A stretch of 64,000 bases of DNA, taken from Microbacterium sp. 11MF (lineage in GTDB: Bacteria > Actinomycetota > Actinomycetes > Actinomycetales > Microbacteriaceae). Location of the stretch: assembly GCF_000383475.1 (NCBI RefSeq), contig NZ_KB911460.1, positions 248,001-312,000 on the forward strand. Reading direction: 5' to 3'. The notes under the pieces were generated by a model. The model was not told the DNA's origin. It ran no database searches and saw nothing but the letters and a program-made list of their open reading frames with translations. The first letter of the stretch is position 1. Each line of letters starts with the position of its first letter. Positions 55,790-64,000 of this stretch are shown here, piece by piece. The position numbers were made by a program, and so were the translations under genes.

Positions 55790-57796
55790 GTGAACACCTC
55801 CGCACACCGTCGTGCGAGGACCGTCGGCCTCACCGCGCTCGCTGCGCTCGCCCTGACCGTCCCGCTCGGCGTCACCGCCGCTGCCGCGGCGCCCGCCGAC
55901 CCTCCCGTCACGAACCTCGCGCACCTCGACTTCCTGCTCGACGAAGCGACGCCGCCCGCCGACGTCGACGGGCACAGCACCTACCGACAGGCCGAGGAGC
56001 CCGCGCTCGTCATGCCCTGGACCTATGCCGATGCCCGGGACGGTGGGACGTTCGAGCGGGTCGGCGGCGGACCCCTCGACCCCGAGACCGGCTACTGGGG
56101 CCAGGGGGCCTACAACGCCGACGACATCACCCGTGCCGCCGTGGTCTACATCCGCCACTGGGAGCTCACCGGCGACGACGACAGTCGCGACACCGCGTAT
56201 GAACTGCTCCGCTCGGTCGCGTACTTCCAGAGGACCGATGGTCCGGATGCCGGCAACGTCGTCCTCTGGATGCAGCCCGACGGCACCTTCAATCCCTCTC
56301 CCGAGCCCGTCGAGCTCCCCGACCCGTCCGACAGCGGGCCGAGCTACTGGCTCGCCCGCACCCTGTGGGCGCTCGGCGAGGGCTACGCCGCGTTCAAGGA
56401 CGAGGACCCCGCCTTCGCCGCCTTCCTCGACGACCGCTTCGACCTCTCTCTCGGCGCGCTGAACCGCCAGGTCCTGTCCAGGTACGGCACCTGGACGGTC
56501 TCGGACGGCAAGCGCGTGCCGGCCTGGCTCATCACGAACGGGGCGGATGCCTCGGCTGAGGCCGTGCTCAGGTTGGCGGCGCGTGTCGCCGCGAGTCCCG
56601 ACCGGGCCTCGGCGACGGCGCTCCGCCGGCTCGCGAAGGGCATCGCCGCGATGTCGGACGGGTCGACGCGGGAGTGGCCGTACCGAGCCGTGCTGCCGTG
56701 GGCGGAGTCTCCGGCGATCTGGCACGCGTGGGGCTCGCAGATGCCGGCGGCGCTGGCCGCGGCATCCGTCGTCCTGAAGGATCGTGCGCTCGCTCGTCCC
56801 GCCGTCGCGGACGCGACGAGTTTCGCGACCACCCTGCTCACCGCGGGTGGACCCGACAACGGCTGGAACCCGAGCCCGGTCGACCGGGTGCAGATCGCCT
56901 ATGGCGCCGACTCGCGGGTGCAGTCGCTCCTGGGGGTCGCCGACGCGACCGGGTCGGAGGGGTTCGAGGACCTCGCGGCGATGCAGGCCGCCTGGTTCTT
57001 CGGCGCAAACCACGCCGGTCAGCGCATGTACGACCCGGCGACCGGCGTCACCTACGACGGTCTGCAGCCGGACGGCACCGTCAACCGCAACAGTGGTGCG
57101 GAGTCCACGATCCACGGGTTGCTCACCGCGCTCGCGCTCGACGCCCACCCGGACGTCCGGCGTCATGCCCTCTCGCTGACCGAGGTCGGCGACCGTGAGG
57201 GGCTCACGTGGGTCGAGGCGGAGGATGCCGCCCGCACGACGGGTGAGATCTCGACGCCGGAGTCGTGGACGGGCGAGTCGAGCTGGTCGGGCGACAAGCT
57301 GACGCTGTCGCGCGGTGAGACCGCGGTGTTCGACGTCGGTACGGCGGGCACGGATCGATGGATCGAGCCCATAGTCTGGTCGGAGGTCGGCGAACGTACG
57401 TCGTCGACGTGGACGAGCGACCGCGGCCGACTGGGGAGCCTGCAGCTCACCGGTCCTCGGCAGGGGATCTCAGCGACACCGGGTGCGATGCATCCGCACA
57501 CGCTGCAGAAGGCCCTGCCCGGTTCGCGTGACGAGCTGCGCGTCGTGTCGACGCGCGGCGAGGTGCAGCTCGACGGCATCCTCGTCCGGCCGTTCGTCTC
57601 CCGCCTCGTGCTCGAGGGCGACGGCGGTGCGCGCACCGAACTCGTGCACTCGGCGGCGCGCTCGCCGCAGAAGGTCAGGGTGGGCGCCGGCGACCTCGCG
57701 GTCTACGACGACCGCGGGCGCGAAGTGCGCGCCAAGAAGGACCGCACGGGCGTCCTCACCCTGCCCGCCGGCGGCTTCGCGATCGTCGAGCGGTGA
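55790..57796 (+). CDS. Secreted glycosidase-like protein, probable helical barrel
   Basis: The 668-residue protein begins with a Sec signal (RRARTVGLTALAALALTVPLGVTAAAAA). Residues about 40-470 form a helical-repeat catalytic-like region with Trp/Tyr-rich aromatic sites (EEPALVMPWTYADARDGG, TGYWGQGAYNADDITRAAVVYIRHWELTGDD, GPSYWLARTLWALGEGYAAF, DNGWNPSPVDRVQIAYGADSRVQSLLG), as in (alpha/alpha)6 glycoside hydrolases. The C-terminal ~200 residues are beta-rich and probably bind carbohydrate. I cannot assign a GH family. GTG start after GAAAGGA. It probably releases the oligosaccharide taken up by the transporter. Confidence 0.65.
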   Translation: MNTSAHRRARTVGLTALAALALTVPLGVTAAAAAPADPPVTNLAHLDFLLDEATPPADVDGHSTYRQAEEPALVMPWTYADARDGGTFERVGGGPLDPETGYWGQGAYNADDITRAAVVYIRHWELTGDDDSRDTAYELLRSVAYFQRTDGPDAGNVVLWMQPDGTFNPSPEPVELPDPSDSGPSYWLARTLWALGEGYAAFKDEDPAFAAFLDDRFDLSLGALNRQVLSRYGTWTVSDGKRVPAWLITNGADASAEAVLRLAARVAASPDRASATALRRLAKGIAAMSDGSTREWPYRAVLPWAESPAIWHAWGSQMPAALAAASVVLKDRALARPAVADATSFATTLLTAGGPDNGWNPSPVDRVQIAYGADSRVQSLLGVADATGSEGFEDLAAMQAAWFFGANHAGQRMYDPATGVTYDGLQPDGTVNRNSGAESTIHGLLTALALDAHPDVRRHALSLTEVGDREGLTWVEAEDAARTTGEISTPESWTGESSWSGDKLTLSRGETAVFDVGTAGTDRWIEPIVWSEVGERTSSTWTSDRGRLGSLQLTGPRQGISATPGAMHPHTLQKALPGSRDELRVVSTRGEVQLDGILVRPFVSRLVLEGDGGARTELVHSAARSPQKVRVGAGDLAVYDDRGREVRAKKDRTGVLTLPAGGFAIVER

Positions 57797-57802
57797 CGAT
57801 CC

Positions 57803-57832
57803 GACCGGGCCGTGGGATGCCGCGGCCCGGTC
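57803..57832. terminator. Bidirectional terminator between glycosidase and DUF4192 genes
   Basis: GACCGGGCCG and its exact complement flank a 10-nt loop at the point where two convergent genes end; the last bases overlap the DUF4192 stop codon. Confidence 0.75.
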
Positions 57833-58925
57833 ATCGCCGGAAGGCCCAGTCGGGCAGGTGGGCGTGCGCCACGAACGATCGCACGATCTCGCCGAGTCCG
57901 TGCTCGCGTTCGAGGCGCAGCGCCGCCGCGGCGTGACGATCGGCGTGGGTCGAGCGTCCGAGCGCCCAGGCGAGCCATGCGGCAGTCGCCAGCGGACCCG
58001 CCCGGTGGGCCTCGGGCGTGCGGGCGGCCACGTGCCGCACCAGCTCGAGCGCCGCCTCGAGCCGGGTCGGGTCGGGCCGTTGGCTCTCGCCCCACATGAC
58101 CGACGCCAGGTCGGCGGGGTACTCCTCGCCGTCCTCCCACCGGCGTTGCGCGTCGAGGGCGGCATCCCCTCCGGCCCGGTCGGTCGCCCACTGCACGATC
58201 CCGACGTCCCGGAGCGACGGACGTGCGAGGCACCACGCGAGCACGGCCGTCCGCATCGGGTCGAGGTGTGCGGCATCCCACGTCAGGCAGGTCTCGAACA
58301 GGGCGGGCAGGTCGTCGAGCGCGCAGCCAGCCTCGAGCGCCGCCGGATCGATGCGCGTCGGGGCATCCGCCAGAGCCGGGATGCCGCACAGCACGGCCAG
58401 CGCCGACTCGAGCGACTGCAGGGCGGCGGCGACGTCCGCGATGACGACGGGGTCCGCGGTCGGCAATGCGGCGCCGTCGTGCTGGTCGTGATCCAGGCGG
58501 GGCAGGTGACGCTCGAGTTCTGCGAGCGCGCGGCCGCCGCGGGGCAGCCGCTCGTCATAGTGCGAGCCCCAGCCGTCGCTCGCGACGGTGAGCGCGTCGA
58601 CGATCCCGAGTCCGCAGGTCGCCGCAGCCCGTTCGAGCGCCTCGGCCAGGTCGCCGTGGGGGAGTCGGCGACGAGCGGATGCCGCCGTGTAGACGACCGC
58701 GGTGAAACCATCGGCATCCGACACCCGGCAGATCATGCCGACGACGGTCGACGCGACGGGATCGAGCGGAGCGCCCCGGGGTGGCAGGTCGATGCGCAGG
58801 GCGCCGAGACTGCGCCCGCGGGTCATCGGGACGACGACGAGGCTCTCGGTGGGGGTGAACCCGAGCAGGCGGGGGACGAGGGCGAGGAAGTGCGCGGAAT
58901 CCGCGGCGGTGACGATGGTCGACAT
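57831..58925 (-). CDS. DUF4192 family protein
   Basis: The 364-residue protein opens IVTAADSAHFLALVPRLLGFTPTESLVVVPM, the DUF4192 signature common in actinobacteria. It is rich in Ala, Leu and His and has no signal or membrane segment. No function is established. The ATG at 58925 begins the signature directly. It is divergent from the small membrane protein gene at 59055. Confidence 0.8.
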   Translation of the reverse strand: MSTIVTAADSAHFLALVPRLLGFTPTESLVVVPMTRGRSLGALRIDLPPRGAPLDPVASTVVGMICRVSDADGFTAVVYTAASARRRLPHGDLAEALERAAATCGLGIVDALTVASDGWGSHYDERLPRGGRALAELERHLPRLDHDQHDGAALPTADPVVIADVAAALQSLESALAVLCGIPALADAPTRIDPAALEAGCALDDLPALFETCLTWDAAHLDPMRTAVLAWCLARPSLRDVGIVQWATDRAGGDAALDAQRRWEDGEEYPADLASVMWGESQRPDPTRLEAALELVRHVAARTPEAHRAGPLATAAWLAWALGRSTHADRHAAAALRLEREHGLGEIVRSFVAHAHLPDWAFRR

Positions 58926-59054
58926 GGCCCCACGGTCGTCGGGCGGGACCCCTCGCGGGCGCGAGGATGCGAGGCTGTGGACGATCCGCCGAGGATGCCC
59001 CCGGTTAGGGGAGCTCCGCGCCGTCCGGCCGCACCGGCACATTACGATGGAGAC

Positions 59055-59255
59055 ATGGATGAGGTCTGGAGCGCGGTCATCTGGGGACTGATCCCCACGA
59101 TCGTGGTGGCCGGGCTCTTCGCCTTCGTGATCCGCAGCATCCTTCGCATGGACCGCACCGAGCGAAAGCTCTACGCGCAGGTCGAGGCGGAGGAGCGGAG
59201 CAAGCGAGGTCTTCCTCCCCGCGACGAAACCGCCGGTCGATCCGCCAAACGATAG
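59055..59255 (+). CDS. Small membrane protein upstream of cardiolipin synthase
   Basis: The 66-residue protein has one membrane helix (VIWGLIPTIVVAGLFAFVIRSI) followed by a charged helix (RMDRTERKLYAQVEAEERSKRG) ending in a basic tail. TTACGAT ends 6 nt before the ATG, suggesting a leaderless mRNA. The same arrangement before cardiolipin synthase genes is frequent in actinobacteria in my recollection; function unknown. Confidence 0.65.
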   Translation: MDEVWSAVIWGLIPTIVVAGLFAFVIRSILRMDRTERKLYAQVEAEERSKRGLPPRDETAGRSAKR

Positions 59256-59282
59256 GCTGACCCCACACTCTCTGGGGGCCTC

Positions 59283-60752
59283 GTGATCAGCATCAGCGTC
59301 GACTGGACGTGGACGTGGTGGATCGTCCTCGTCCTCCTGTTCGACATCTCGGTGCGCGCCATCGCGGTCTTCATCATCCCGCGCAACCGCCGCCCGACCG
59401 CGGCGATGGCCTGGCTGCTGGCGATCTACTTCATCCCGGTCTTCGGCATCCTCCTCTTCCTCCTCATCGGCAACCCGCGTCTTCCGCGCAAGCGCCGCAA
59501 GGAGCAGGAGTCGATCAACGACGCCTTCCGTGCCGCGAGCGAGGGTCTCGACTTCGGCACGCTCCGCCCCGACGCCCCCGAGTGGTTCACGCAGCTTGTC
59601 GGCCTGAACCGCAAGCTCGGCGCTCTTCCCATGGCCGGGGACAACGGGGCGCAGATCATCTCGGACTACCAGGGCAGCCTCGACACGATGGCGTCCGAGA
59701 TCGACCGCGCCCAGCGCTACGTGCATGTCGAGTTCTACATCCTGCAGTCCGACGGCGCCACCGACGGCTTCTTCGCCGCGCTCGAGCGCGCGGCCGCCCG
59801 CGGGGTGAGGGTCCGAGTGCTGCTCGATCACTGGGCGAACCGCTGGAAGCCGAACTATCACGCGACGCTTGCGCGCCTCGAGCGGATGGGCGCGGAGTGG
59901 CACCTGATGCTTCCGGTGCAGCCGCTGAAGGGCAAGTACCAGCGGCCCGACCTGCGCAACCACCGCAAGCTGCTCGTGATCGACGGCGCTGTCGGGTTCG
60001 TCGGTTCGCAGAACGTCACCGACCGCAGCTACAACCTGAAGACGAACCTGCGCCGCGGGCTGCAGTGGGTTGACCTGATGGTCCGCGTCGACGGGCCGGT
60101 CGTGGCATCCCTCTCGGCCGTGTTCGTCTCGGATTGGTACGGCGAGACCGGCGAGGTGTTCGCGGTCGAATCCGACTTCCTGATGGATGCCGGGACCGGC
60201 GACCTCGACTGCCAGATCGTCCCGAGCGGGCCGGGGTTCGAATACGAGAACAACCTGAAGCTGTTCCTGAGCCTCATCTTCGGCGCGAAGAAGAAGATCG
60301 TCATGGTCAGCCCGTACTTTGTGCCCGACGAGGGACTGCTCCTCGCGATCCAGACCGCCTGCCACCGCGGCGTCGAGGTCGAGCTGTTCGTGTCCGAAGA
60401 GGGCGATCAGGCGATGGTCTACCACGCGCAGCGCAGCTACTACGAGCAGCTGCTCGCGACCGGTGTGAAGATCTGGATGTACAAGCGGCCTTACATCCTG
60501 CACTCCAAGTCGATGTCGATCGACGACGAGGTCGCCGTGGTCGGGTCGAGCAACATGGACATGCGCTCGTTCGGCCTCAACCTCGAGGTGACGATGCTCG
60601 TCCGAGGGGCGGAGTTCGTCGAGCAGCTCCGCACGGTCGAGGACCAGTACCGCGGCATGTCGCGCGAGCTGACGATCGCTGAATGGGAGAAGCGGCCTAT
60701 GCGATCGGTCGTGCTCGACAACCTCGCCCGGCTGACGTCGGCGCTGCAGTAG
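59283..60752 (+). CDS. Cardiolipin synthase-type phospholipase D
   Basis: The 489-residue protein has two N-terminal membrane helices (about 8-30 and 40-62) and two HKD motifs, NHRKLLVIDGAVGFVGSQN (about 226) and HSKSMSIDDEVAVVGSSN (about 406). It joins two phosphatidylglycerol molecules, or a related pair, into cardiolipin. GTG start. TAGGCT at 59253 overlaps the stop of the preceding gene and may be its -10. Confidence 0.9.
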   Translation: MISISVDWTWTWWIVLVLLFDISVRAIAVFIIPRNRRPTAAMAWLLAIYFIPVFGILLFLLIGNPRLPRKRRKEQESINDAFRAASEGLDFGTLRPDAPEWFTQLVGLNRKLGALPMAGDNGAQIISDYQGSLDTMASEIDRAQRYVHVEFYILQSDGATDGFFAALERAAARGVRVRVLLDHWANRWKPNYHATLARLERMGAEWHLMLPVQPLKGKYQRPDLRNHRKLLVIDGAVGFVGSQNVTDRSYNLKTNLRRGLQWVDLMVRVDGPVVASLSAVFVSDWYGETGEVFAVESDFLMDAGTGDLDCQIVPSGPGFEYENNLKLFLSLIFGAKKKIVMVSPYFVPDEGLLLAIQTACHRGVEVELFVSEEGDQAMVYHAQRSYYEQLLATGVKIWMYKRPYILHSKSMSIDDEVAVVGSSNMDMRSFGLNLEVTMLVRGAEFVEQLRTVEDQYRGMSRELTIAEWEKRPMRSVVLDNLARLTSALQ

Positions 60753-60843
60753 GGGTTCCTCCCCGGCGGGCGAATTTCCGCCGTTGCGCACACAGGGCGG
60801 GGCGCGGCATCCGTTCGCCTTTCGCATCAGCGACCGTGACGGG

Positions 60844-61749
60844 ATGCGCGCGCGATCCCTCCCCGACGGGCTCGGGGAGCCGTTCTCGGTCGCGCAGGCG
60901 CGCGCGGCGGGAGTGAACCGGTCGCGACTGCGGGCCGCGGACCTGACACGTCCGTTCCACGGCGTACGGTCGACGGCTGTTCCCGACGGCGACCTTGCGC
61001 AGATGGTCGCGGCCTACGCCTGCGCGATGAGCCCGCACGTCTTCTTCAGTCACGTGACGGCCGCGGAATTGTGGGGGATGCCGCTTCCCTCCTCCGCGGG
61101 TGGGCCGCTGCACGTCTCCGTGCGCGCGCCGCATCGCGCGCCAGCCGGGGCCGGTGTGGTGGGACACGCGGTGCACCCGTCGATGGTGGGGGTGGTGCGG
61201 CATCCGCTGTTCGGGGTGCCGGTGACGTCGCCCGCGACGACCTGGGCGATGCTCGGGGGTGCGCTCGGGAACGTGCGCGATCTGGTCGCGACCGCGGATG
61301 CCGCTGTGCGCGAGCCGATGCACCCGGCCGATCCGCCGCCGCTCACGACGCGGACGCAGCTCGAGCGGGCGGTGGCGGCTGGCCGTCGTGTCGGCGCCGC
61401 GCGTCTGCGCGAGGCGTTGCCGCGGGTCTCGGTGCGGTCGAGGTCGCGGCCCGAGACGTGGCTGCGCCTGATCGTGGTGGACGCCGGTTTCCCGCCTCCG
61501 GCCGTGAACCATGACGTCGTCGCTCGGGGGATGTGGTTGGCGCAGGTGGATCTCGCGTACCCGGCTCGGCGCGTGGCGCTCGAGTACGAGGGCGAGCATC
61601 ATCTGACCGATCCGGCGCAGTGGGCCGCCGACCTCGCGCGCTACGACCGACTGGTCGAGGCCGGGTGGCGGGTGCTGCGGGTGACGAAGGGCGACGTGTT
61701 CGGAGACCCGCGTGACCTGCTCGCGCGACTGGGGCGGGCTCTGGCCTGA
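60844..61749 (+). CDS. DUF559 (Vsr-like fold) protein
   Basis: The 301-residue protein has an N-terminal region like the AbiEi/type IV antitoxin helix-turn-helix (PFSVAQARAAGVNRSRLRAADLTRPFHGV...FFSHVTAAELWGMPLP) and a C-terminal DUF559 domain (MWLAQVDLAYPARRVALEYEGEHHLTDPAQWAADLARYDRLVEAGWRVLRV), which has a Vsr-like endonuclease fold with Asp/Glu residues. Common and usually multicopy in Microbacteriaceae; function unproven. No toxin partner is adjacent. A GTG at 60784 would give 20 more residues. Confidence 0.75.
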   Translation: MRARSLPDGLGEPFSVAQARAAGVNRSRLRAADLTRPFHGVRSTAVPDGDLAQMVAAYACAMSPHVFFSHVTAAELWGMPLPSSAGGPLHVSVRAPHRAPAGAGVVGHAVHPSMVGVVRHPLFGVPVTSPATTWAMLGGALGNVRDLVATADAAVREPMHPADPPPLTTRTQLERAVAAGRRVGAARLREALPRVSVRSRSRPETWLRLIVVDAGFPPPAVNHDVVARGMWLAQVDLAYPARRVALEYEGEHHLTDPAQWAADLARYDRLVEAGWRVLRVTKGDVFGDPRDLLARLGRALA

Positions 61750-61800
61750 GGTGTGCGGCTGGGTGCGCGGCGGTGCGTGGTCGGTCGCGCGGCGCGGGCG

Positions 61801-62130
61801 TTCGGTCGCGCCGAATGGCGGGTGCGCGGGCGCGAAGGTCACCGTTCGGCGCGACTGAATCGCGAGGCGTGTGTTCAGTCGCGCCGAATGGCGGGTGCGC
61901 GAGCCTCGAGGTCGCCATATGGCGCGAGTGAATGTGCGGGTTGCCCGGGCATGCGAGATGCGGGTGCGGGTGTGCTCGCCCGAGCTCAGTCGCGCCGTAT
62001 GGCGGGTAGACGGGTGCGGAGGTCGCGACATGGCGCGAGTGAATCCCGGGGCGTGCGTTCAGTCGCGCCGTATGGCGGGTACACGGACGCGGAGGTCGCC
62101 ATTCGGCGCGACCGAACGCGCAACGCCACA
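61801..62130. repeat. Four palindromic repeat units of about 73 bp
   Basis: Units begin at 61801, 61874, about 61985 and 62058 (spacings 73, 111 and 73). Each starts near TTCAGTCGCGCCGNATGGCG, continues GGGT with a variable stretch, then GGTCGCCATNNGGCGCGA, so the two halves of each unit are inverted complements and can form a stem. Copies differ at the loop and stem bases in compensating fashion in several places. The block fills the 396-bp gap between the DUF559 gene and the Xre regulator gene; no coding frame in it shows codon bias. Confidence 0.75.
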
Positions 62131-62145
62131 CGACGCGCGGCGGGC

Positions 62146-62376
62146 TCAGTCCGCGCGCACGAGCAGCTCGCCGACCTCGCAGTCAAGGGCACGGCAGATC
62201 GCCGACAGCGTCGAGTACCGGATCGCGCGGGCGCGGTCGTTCTTGAGGATCGACAGGTTCACAACCGAGACCCCGACGATCTCGGAGAGGCGCGTCAGCG
62301 TCATCCCGCGTTCGGCGAGCAGTTCGTCGAGTCGACAGTGGATGCCGGTGAGCTCGTCCTCCTCGGTCGGACTCAC
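62146..62376 (-). CDS. Small Xre-family regulator (YozG-like)
   Basis: The 76-residue protein is little more than a helix-turn-helix: HCRLDELLAERGMTLTRLSEIVGVSVVNLSILKNDRARAIRYSTLSAICRALDCEVGELL. It is of the YozG type that typically follows DUF2975 membrane proteins. Its GTG overlaps the preceding stop (GTGA). It is the last gene of a four-gene unit and probably autoregulates it. Confidence 0.85.
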   Translation of the reverse strand: MSPTEEDELTGIHCRLDELLAERGMTLTRLSEIVGVSVVNLSILKNDRARAIRYSTLSAICRALDCEVGELLVRAD

Positions 62377-62957
62377 ACGAGCCCCTCGGTGTCGCGCTGC
62401 AGTCGCTCGCCCTGCGCGAAGGCGCTCGCCAGCACGGCCGCGGCGACGGCGACCAGCAGGATCGGCAGCAGGGGCAGCAGATCGAGCATCGACAGCGTCT
62501 CGAACCGGATGCCGAGGGATTGCATCGCGTGCTGTCGCCCCATCCCGTCGACGATCGGCCACGCGAACACGGCCGCCGTCAGCGTTCCGGCGATCACCGC
62601 AAGCGCGCGGGTGGCGCCCCCGGCGAACACGCGTCCCCGGCGCACGGCGAGAGCGACGCGCATGAGCGCTGCGGCCACGACCACGCTCGCGACGGCGACG
62701 AGCAGGACCGCCGCGATCATCCAGGAACGGCCGCCGACGCCGAGATCGGGCGCCCGGACGCTCACGGTATCCACCGTCGTCCCCACCGAGAGTCCCAGTG
62801 CAGTGGATGCCGCATCCGCCCCGACCGTGATGGCAGGGCCCTCAGGGCTCAGGATCTCGGTGATGCGGAAGACAGCGACGGCTACCGCCGCGAGGGAGGC
62901 GGCGACGCCGTAGACGACGAGGTCCAACGCGCCCGTGGTCCGGGTCCCGGCGGCCAT
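62373..62957 (-). CDS. DUF2975-like membrane protein
   Basis: The 194-residue protein has four membrane segments and an extracytoplasmic loop with EGPAITVGADAASTALGLSV, and ends RLQRDTEGLV, close to the FxxGxxLQxDxELTV end of DUF2975 proteins. The DUF2975-Xre pair is widespread in Firmicutes and Actinobacteria; its role is unknown, probably membrane signalling. Start and the preceding stop share one base (TGATG). Confidence 0.75.
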   Translation of the reverse strand: MAAGTRTTGALDLVVYGVAASLAAVAVAVFRITEILSPEGPAITVGADAASTALGLSVGTTVDTVSVRAPDLGVGGRSWMIAAVLLVAVASVVVAAALMRVALAVRRGRVFAGGATRALAVIAGTLTAAVFAWPIVDGMGRQHAMQSLGIRFETLSMLDLLPLLPILLVAVAAAVLASAFAQGERLQRDTEGLV

Positions 62958-63724
62958 CAGACGAGCCCCGTCACGTCCCGCTGGAGGCGGGAGCCGTAGC
63001 GGAAGAACGCAGCCAGAGCAGCGAGGCCGAGGCCTGCCGCGATGGGCCAGAACGGGAAGGTGATGAGGAGGTTGGCCTGCGGAACCCAGGCGGCGAAAGG
63101 GTCTTCGATCCCGGGAATGTCTTTCCAGGATCTGCCCGTCACCTCGAATACCTGCGACGACGCCACGCTTCCCGCGATGTCTCCGAACACCTGCGCAAGA
63201 GTGCCGCCAGCAGTGACGCAAACGGCCGACACCGACGCCATCCGCGCAACCACCGGAGCGAATCCGCGGCCAGACAGGAGGTGGGAGCACGCAACGGCGA
63301 CAAGAGCGGCGATCGACGCGGGCACCAGCCAGGCAGCGACCTGACTGATCGCCCAGGTGATCCGTGCGGCCGGGTTCAGGCCCGCCACGTCGAGCGTCAC
63401 GGAATCGAAGCCGCCGCTCACGCGCGTGGCCTCCGTCGGCTCGGCACGGACCTGGCTGGGCAGTTCTGGCCAGAAGCTTTGAATCGGCATGGTGATCGAC
63501 ACTGTCGGCGAGAGGAGGATGAACAGGAGCGTGACGAGTGCGCCGACGGCCGACACTCCGGCCCACACGACAGCCACGATCTGAGTGACGCGCATCAAGG
63601 ACGTCGGGTCCTTCTGTTCGCGTCGACGCTCACCCGCAGCAAGCACGAACGCGAGGATCATCGCCGCGATCAGGATCACGACGAGCATCGCGGCCATGCC
63701 GATCGTCCAGGTGAATCCGCCCAT
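62957..63724 (-). CDS. DUF2975-like membrane protein, paralogue 2
   Basis: The 255-residue protein has five or six membrane segments and ends FFRYGSRLQRDVTGLV, matching its downstream neighbour. The loop (SITMPIQSFWPELPSQVRAEPTEATRVSGGF) is extracytoplasmic. The start is the ATG at 63724, 1 bp after the stop of the third member. The array of similar genes suggests tandem duplication and divergence. Confidence 0.7.
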   Translation of the reverse strand: MGGFTWTIGMAAMLVVILIAAMILAFVLAAGERRREQKDPTSLMRVTQIVAVVWAGVSAVGALVTLLFILLSPTVSITMPIQSFWPELPSQVRAEPTEATRVSGGFDSVTLDVAGLNPAARITWAISQVAAWLVPASIAALVAVACSHLLSGRGFAPVVARMASVSAVCVTAGGTLAQVFGDIAGSVASSQVFEVTGRSWKDIPGIEDPFAAWVPQANLLITFPFWPIAAGLGLAALAAFFRYGSRLQRDVTGLV

Positions 63725-63725
63725 G

Positions 63726-64000
63726 TCACACCAACCCTTCGGTCTCGCGCTGCAACCTCGCGCCCTGCTGGAAGATCACGCTCAGCGCCCCGAGCCCCAG
63801 CGCCACACCGAGCGGCCATACCGGTGGGTTCAGGCTGAACGCCCACGGCGCCGTCACCGGGGAGTCGGCGATCGGCTCCGCCAGGACGGATTGCGCAACC
63901 AGGAACGAGCCGACGTCGTTGAGGAGAGACCCGAGCGTGCCGGCCACGAGCACGACGATCGCGCTCACGAGCAGCCACCGCGCGGAGCGAGCGGCGAACG
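63726..64000 (-). CDS. DUF2975-like membrane protein, paralogue 3, partial
   Basis: The frame is open to the right edge: residues before the first GTG (FAARSARWLLV) continue the hydrophobic segment, so the gene begins outside the window. The visible part has two membrane segments and ends FQQGARLQRETEGLV, the same tail as its two neighbours. Confidence 0.7.
   Translation of the reverse strand, partial: FAARSARWLLVSAIVVLVAGTLGSLLNDVGSFLVAQSVLAEPIADSPVTAPWAFSLNPPVWPLGVALGLGALSVIFQQGARLQRETEGLV

Noticed and set aside
57831..60827. 998-codon minus-strand frame seeming to extend the DUF4192 protein
   Set aside because: The N-terminal ~630 codons are antisense to the small membrane protein and cardiolipin synthase genes; the DUF4192 signature begins at the ATG at 58925.
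60844..61749. DUF559 protein as part of a toxin-antitoxin or defence system
   Set aside because: There is an AbiEi-like N-terminus but no AbiEii-type toxin or other defence gene beside it.
61801..62130. Repeat block as a CRISPR array
   Set aside because: Units are diverged and internally palindromic, only four are present, no unique spacers of constant length exist, and there are no cas genes.

Overview
The window is high-GC actinobacterial DNA. Gene style (GTG starts, ATGA/GTGA/TGATG start-stop overlaps, frequent GGATGCC/GGCATCC heptamers, and the gene order folE-folP-folB-folK-DUF3180-YdbS-YdbT) points to Microbacteriaceae, most likely Microbacterium; this is inferred from style and synteny, not from a marker search. 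No insertion sequence, prophage or CRISPR array is visible.

Region 1 (1-15.7 kb) is an exopolysaccharide locus: a secreted LamG/PKD protein (cut by the left edge), an O-antigen-ligase-like membrane protein, an ABC exporter that may be the lipid-linked sugar flippase, a low-molecular-weight tyrosine phosphatase facing a fused Wzz/BY-kinase, a secreted beta-helix protein, then a minus-strand operon of priming sugar-phosphate transferase, glycosyltransferase, polysaccharide pyruvyl transferase and a DUF6492-like protein. Region 2 (16-29 kb) holds a GT2-GtrA/glutaredoxin/aldehyde dehydrogenase operon, a lipoprotein, a sugar-nucleotide-type epimerase, a rifampin ADP-ribosyltransferase, and a deoxysugar module (rhamnulose-phosphate aldolase/lactaldehyde dehydrogenase fusion, L-lactate dehydrogenase, DeoR regulator with a clear operator), then a methyltransferase, an MBL-fold hydrolase and a membrane-anchored HNH/excalibur protein. 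Region 3 (29-44 kb) is core: three tRNA genes (Glu, Asp, Phe), a Tat-exported M23 peptidase, ppa, tilS, hpt, ftsH, the folate genes, housekeeping YdbS/YdbT PH-domain proteins and lysS.

Region 4 (43.7-50.3 kb) is the most interesting part. A 64-residue Trp/Arg-rich peptide with the C-terminal pattern of aureocin A53/lacticin Q/epidermicin leaderless bacteriocins is followed on the same strand by a perfect 19-bp inverted repeat, an ABC ATPase, an ABC permease and two bPH2-domain membrane proteins: the full layout of a leaderless bacteriocin production and immunity operon. A divergent LuxR-type response regulator and histidine kinase lie immediately upstream. The two-component intergenic region and the DNA upstream of the peptide gene share paired TTGCGTC direct repeats about two helical turns apart, so the regulator plausibly controls the bacteriocin.

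Region 5 (50.3-64 kb) has a LacI-controlled sugar ABC uptake operon with a GH130-like enzyme and a secreted glycosidase-like protein, a DUF4192 protein, a cardiolipin-synthase-type phospholipase D, a DUF559 protein, a roughly 330-bp block of four palindromic repeats, and a tandem set of three DUF2975-like membrane proteins with a small Xre regulator, the last cut by the right edge.
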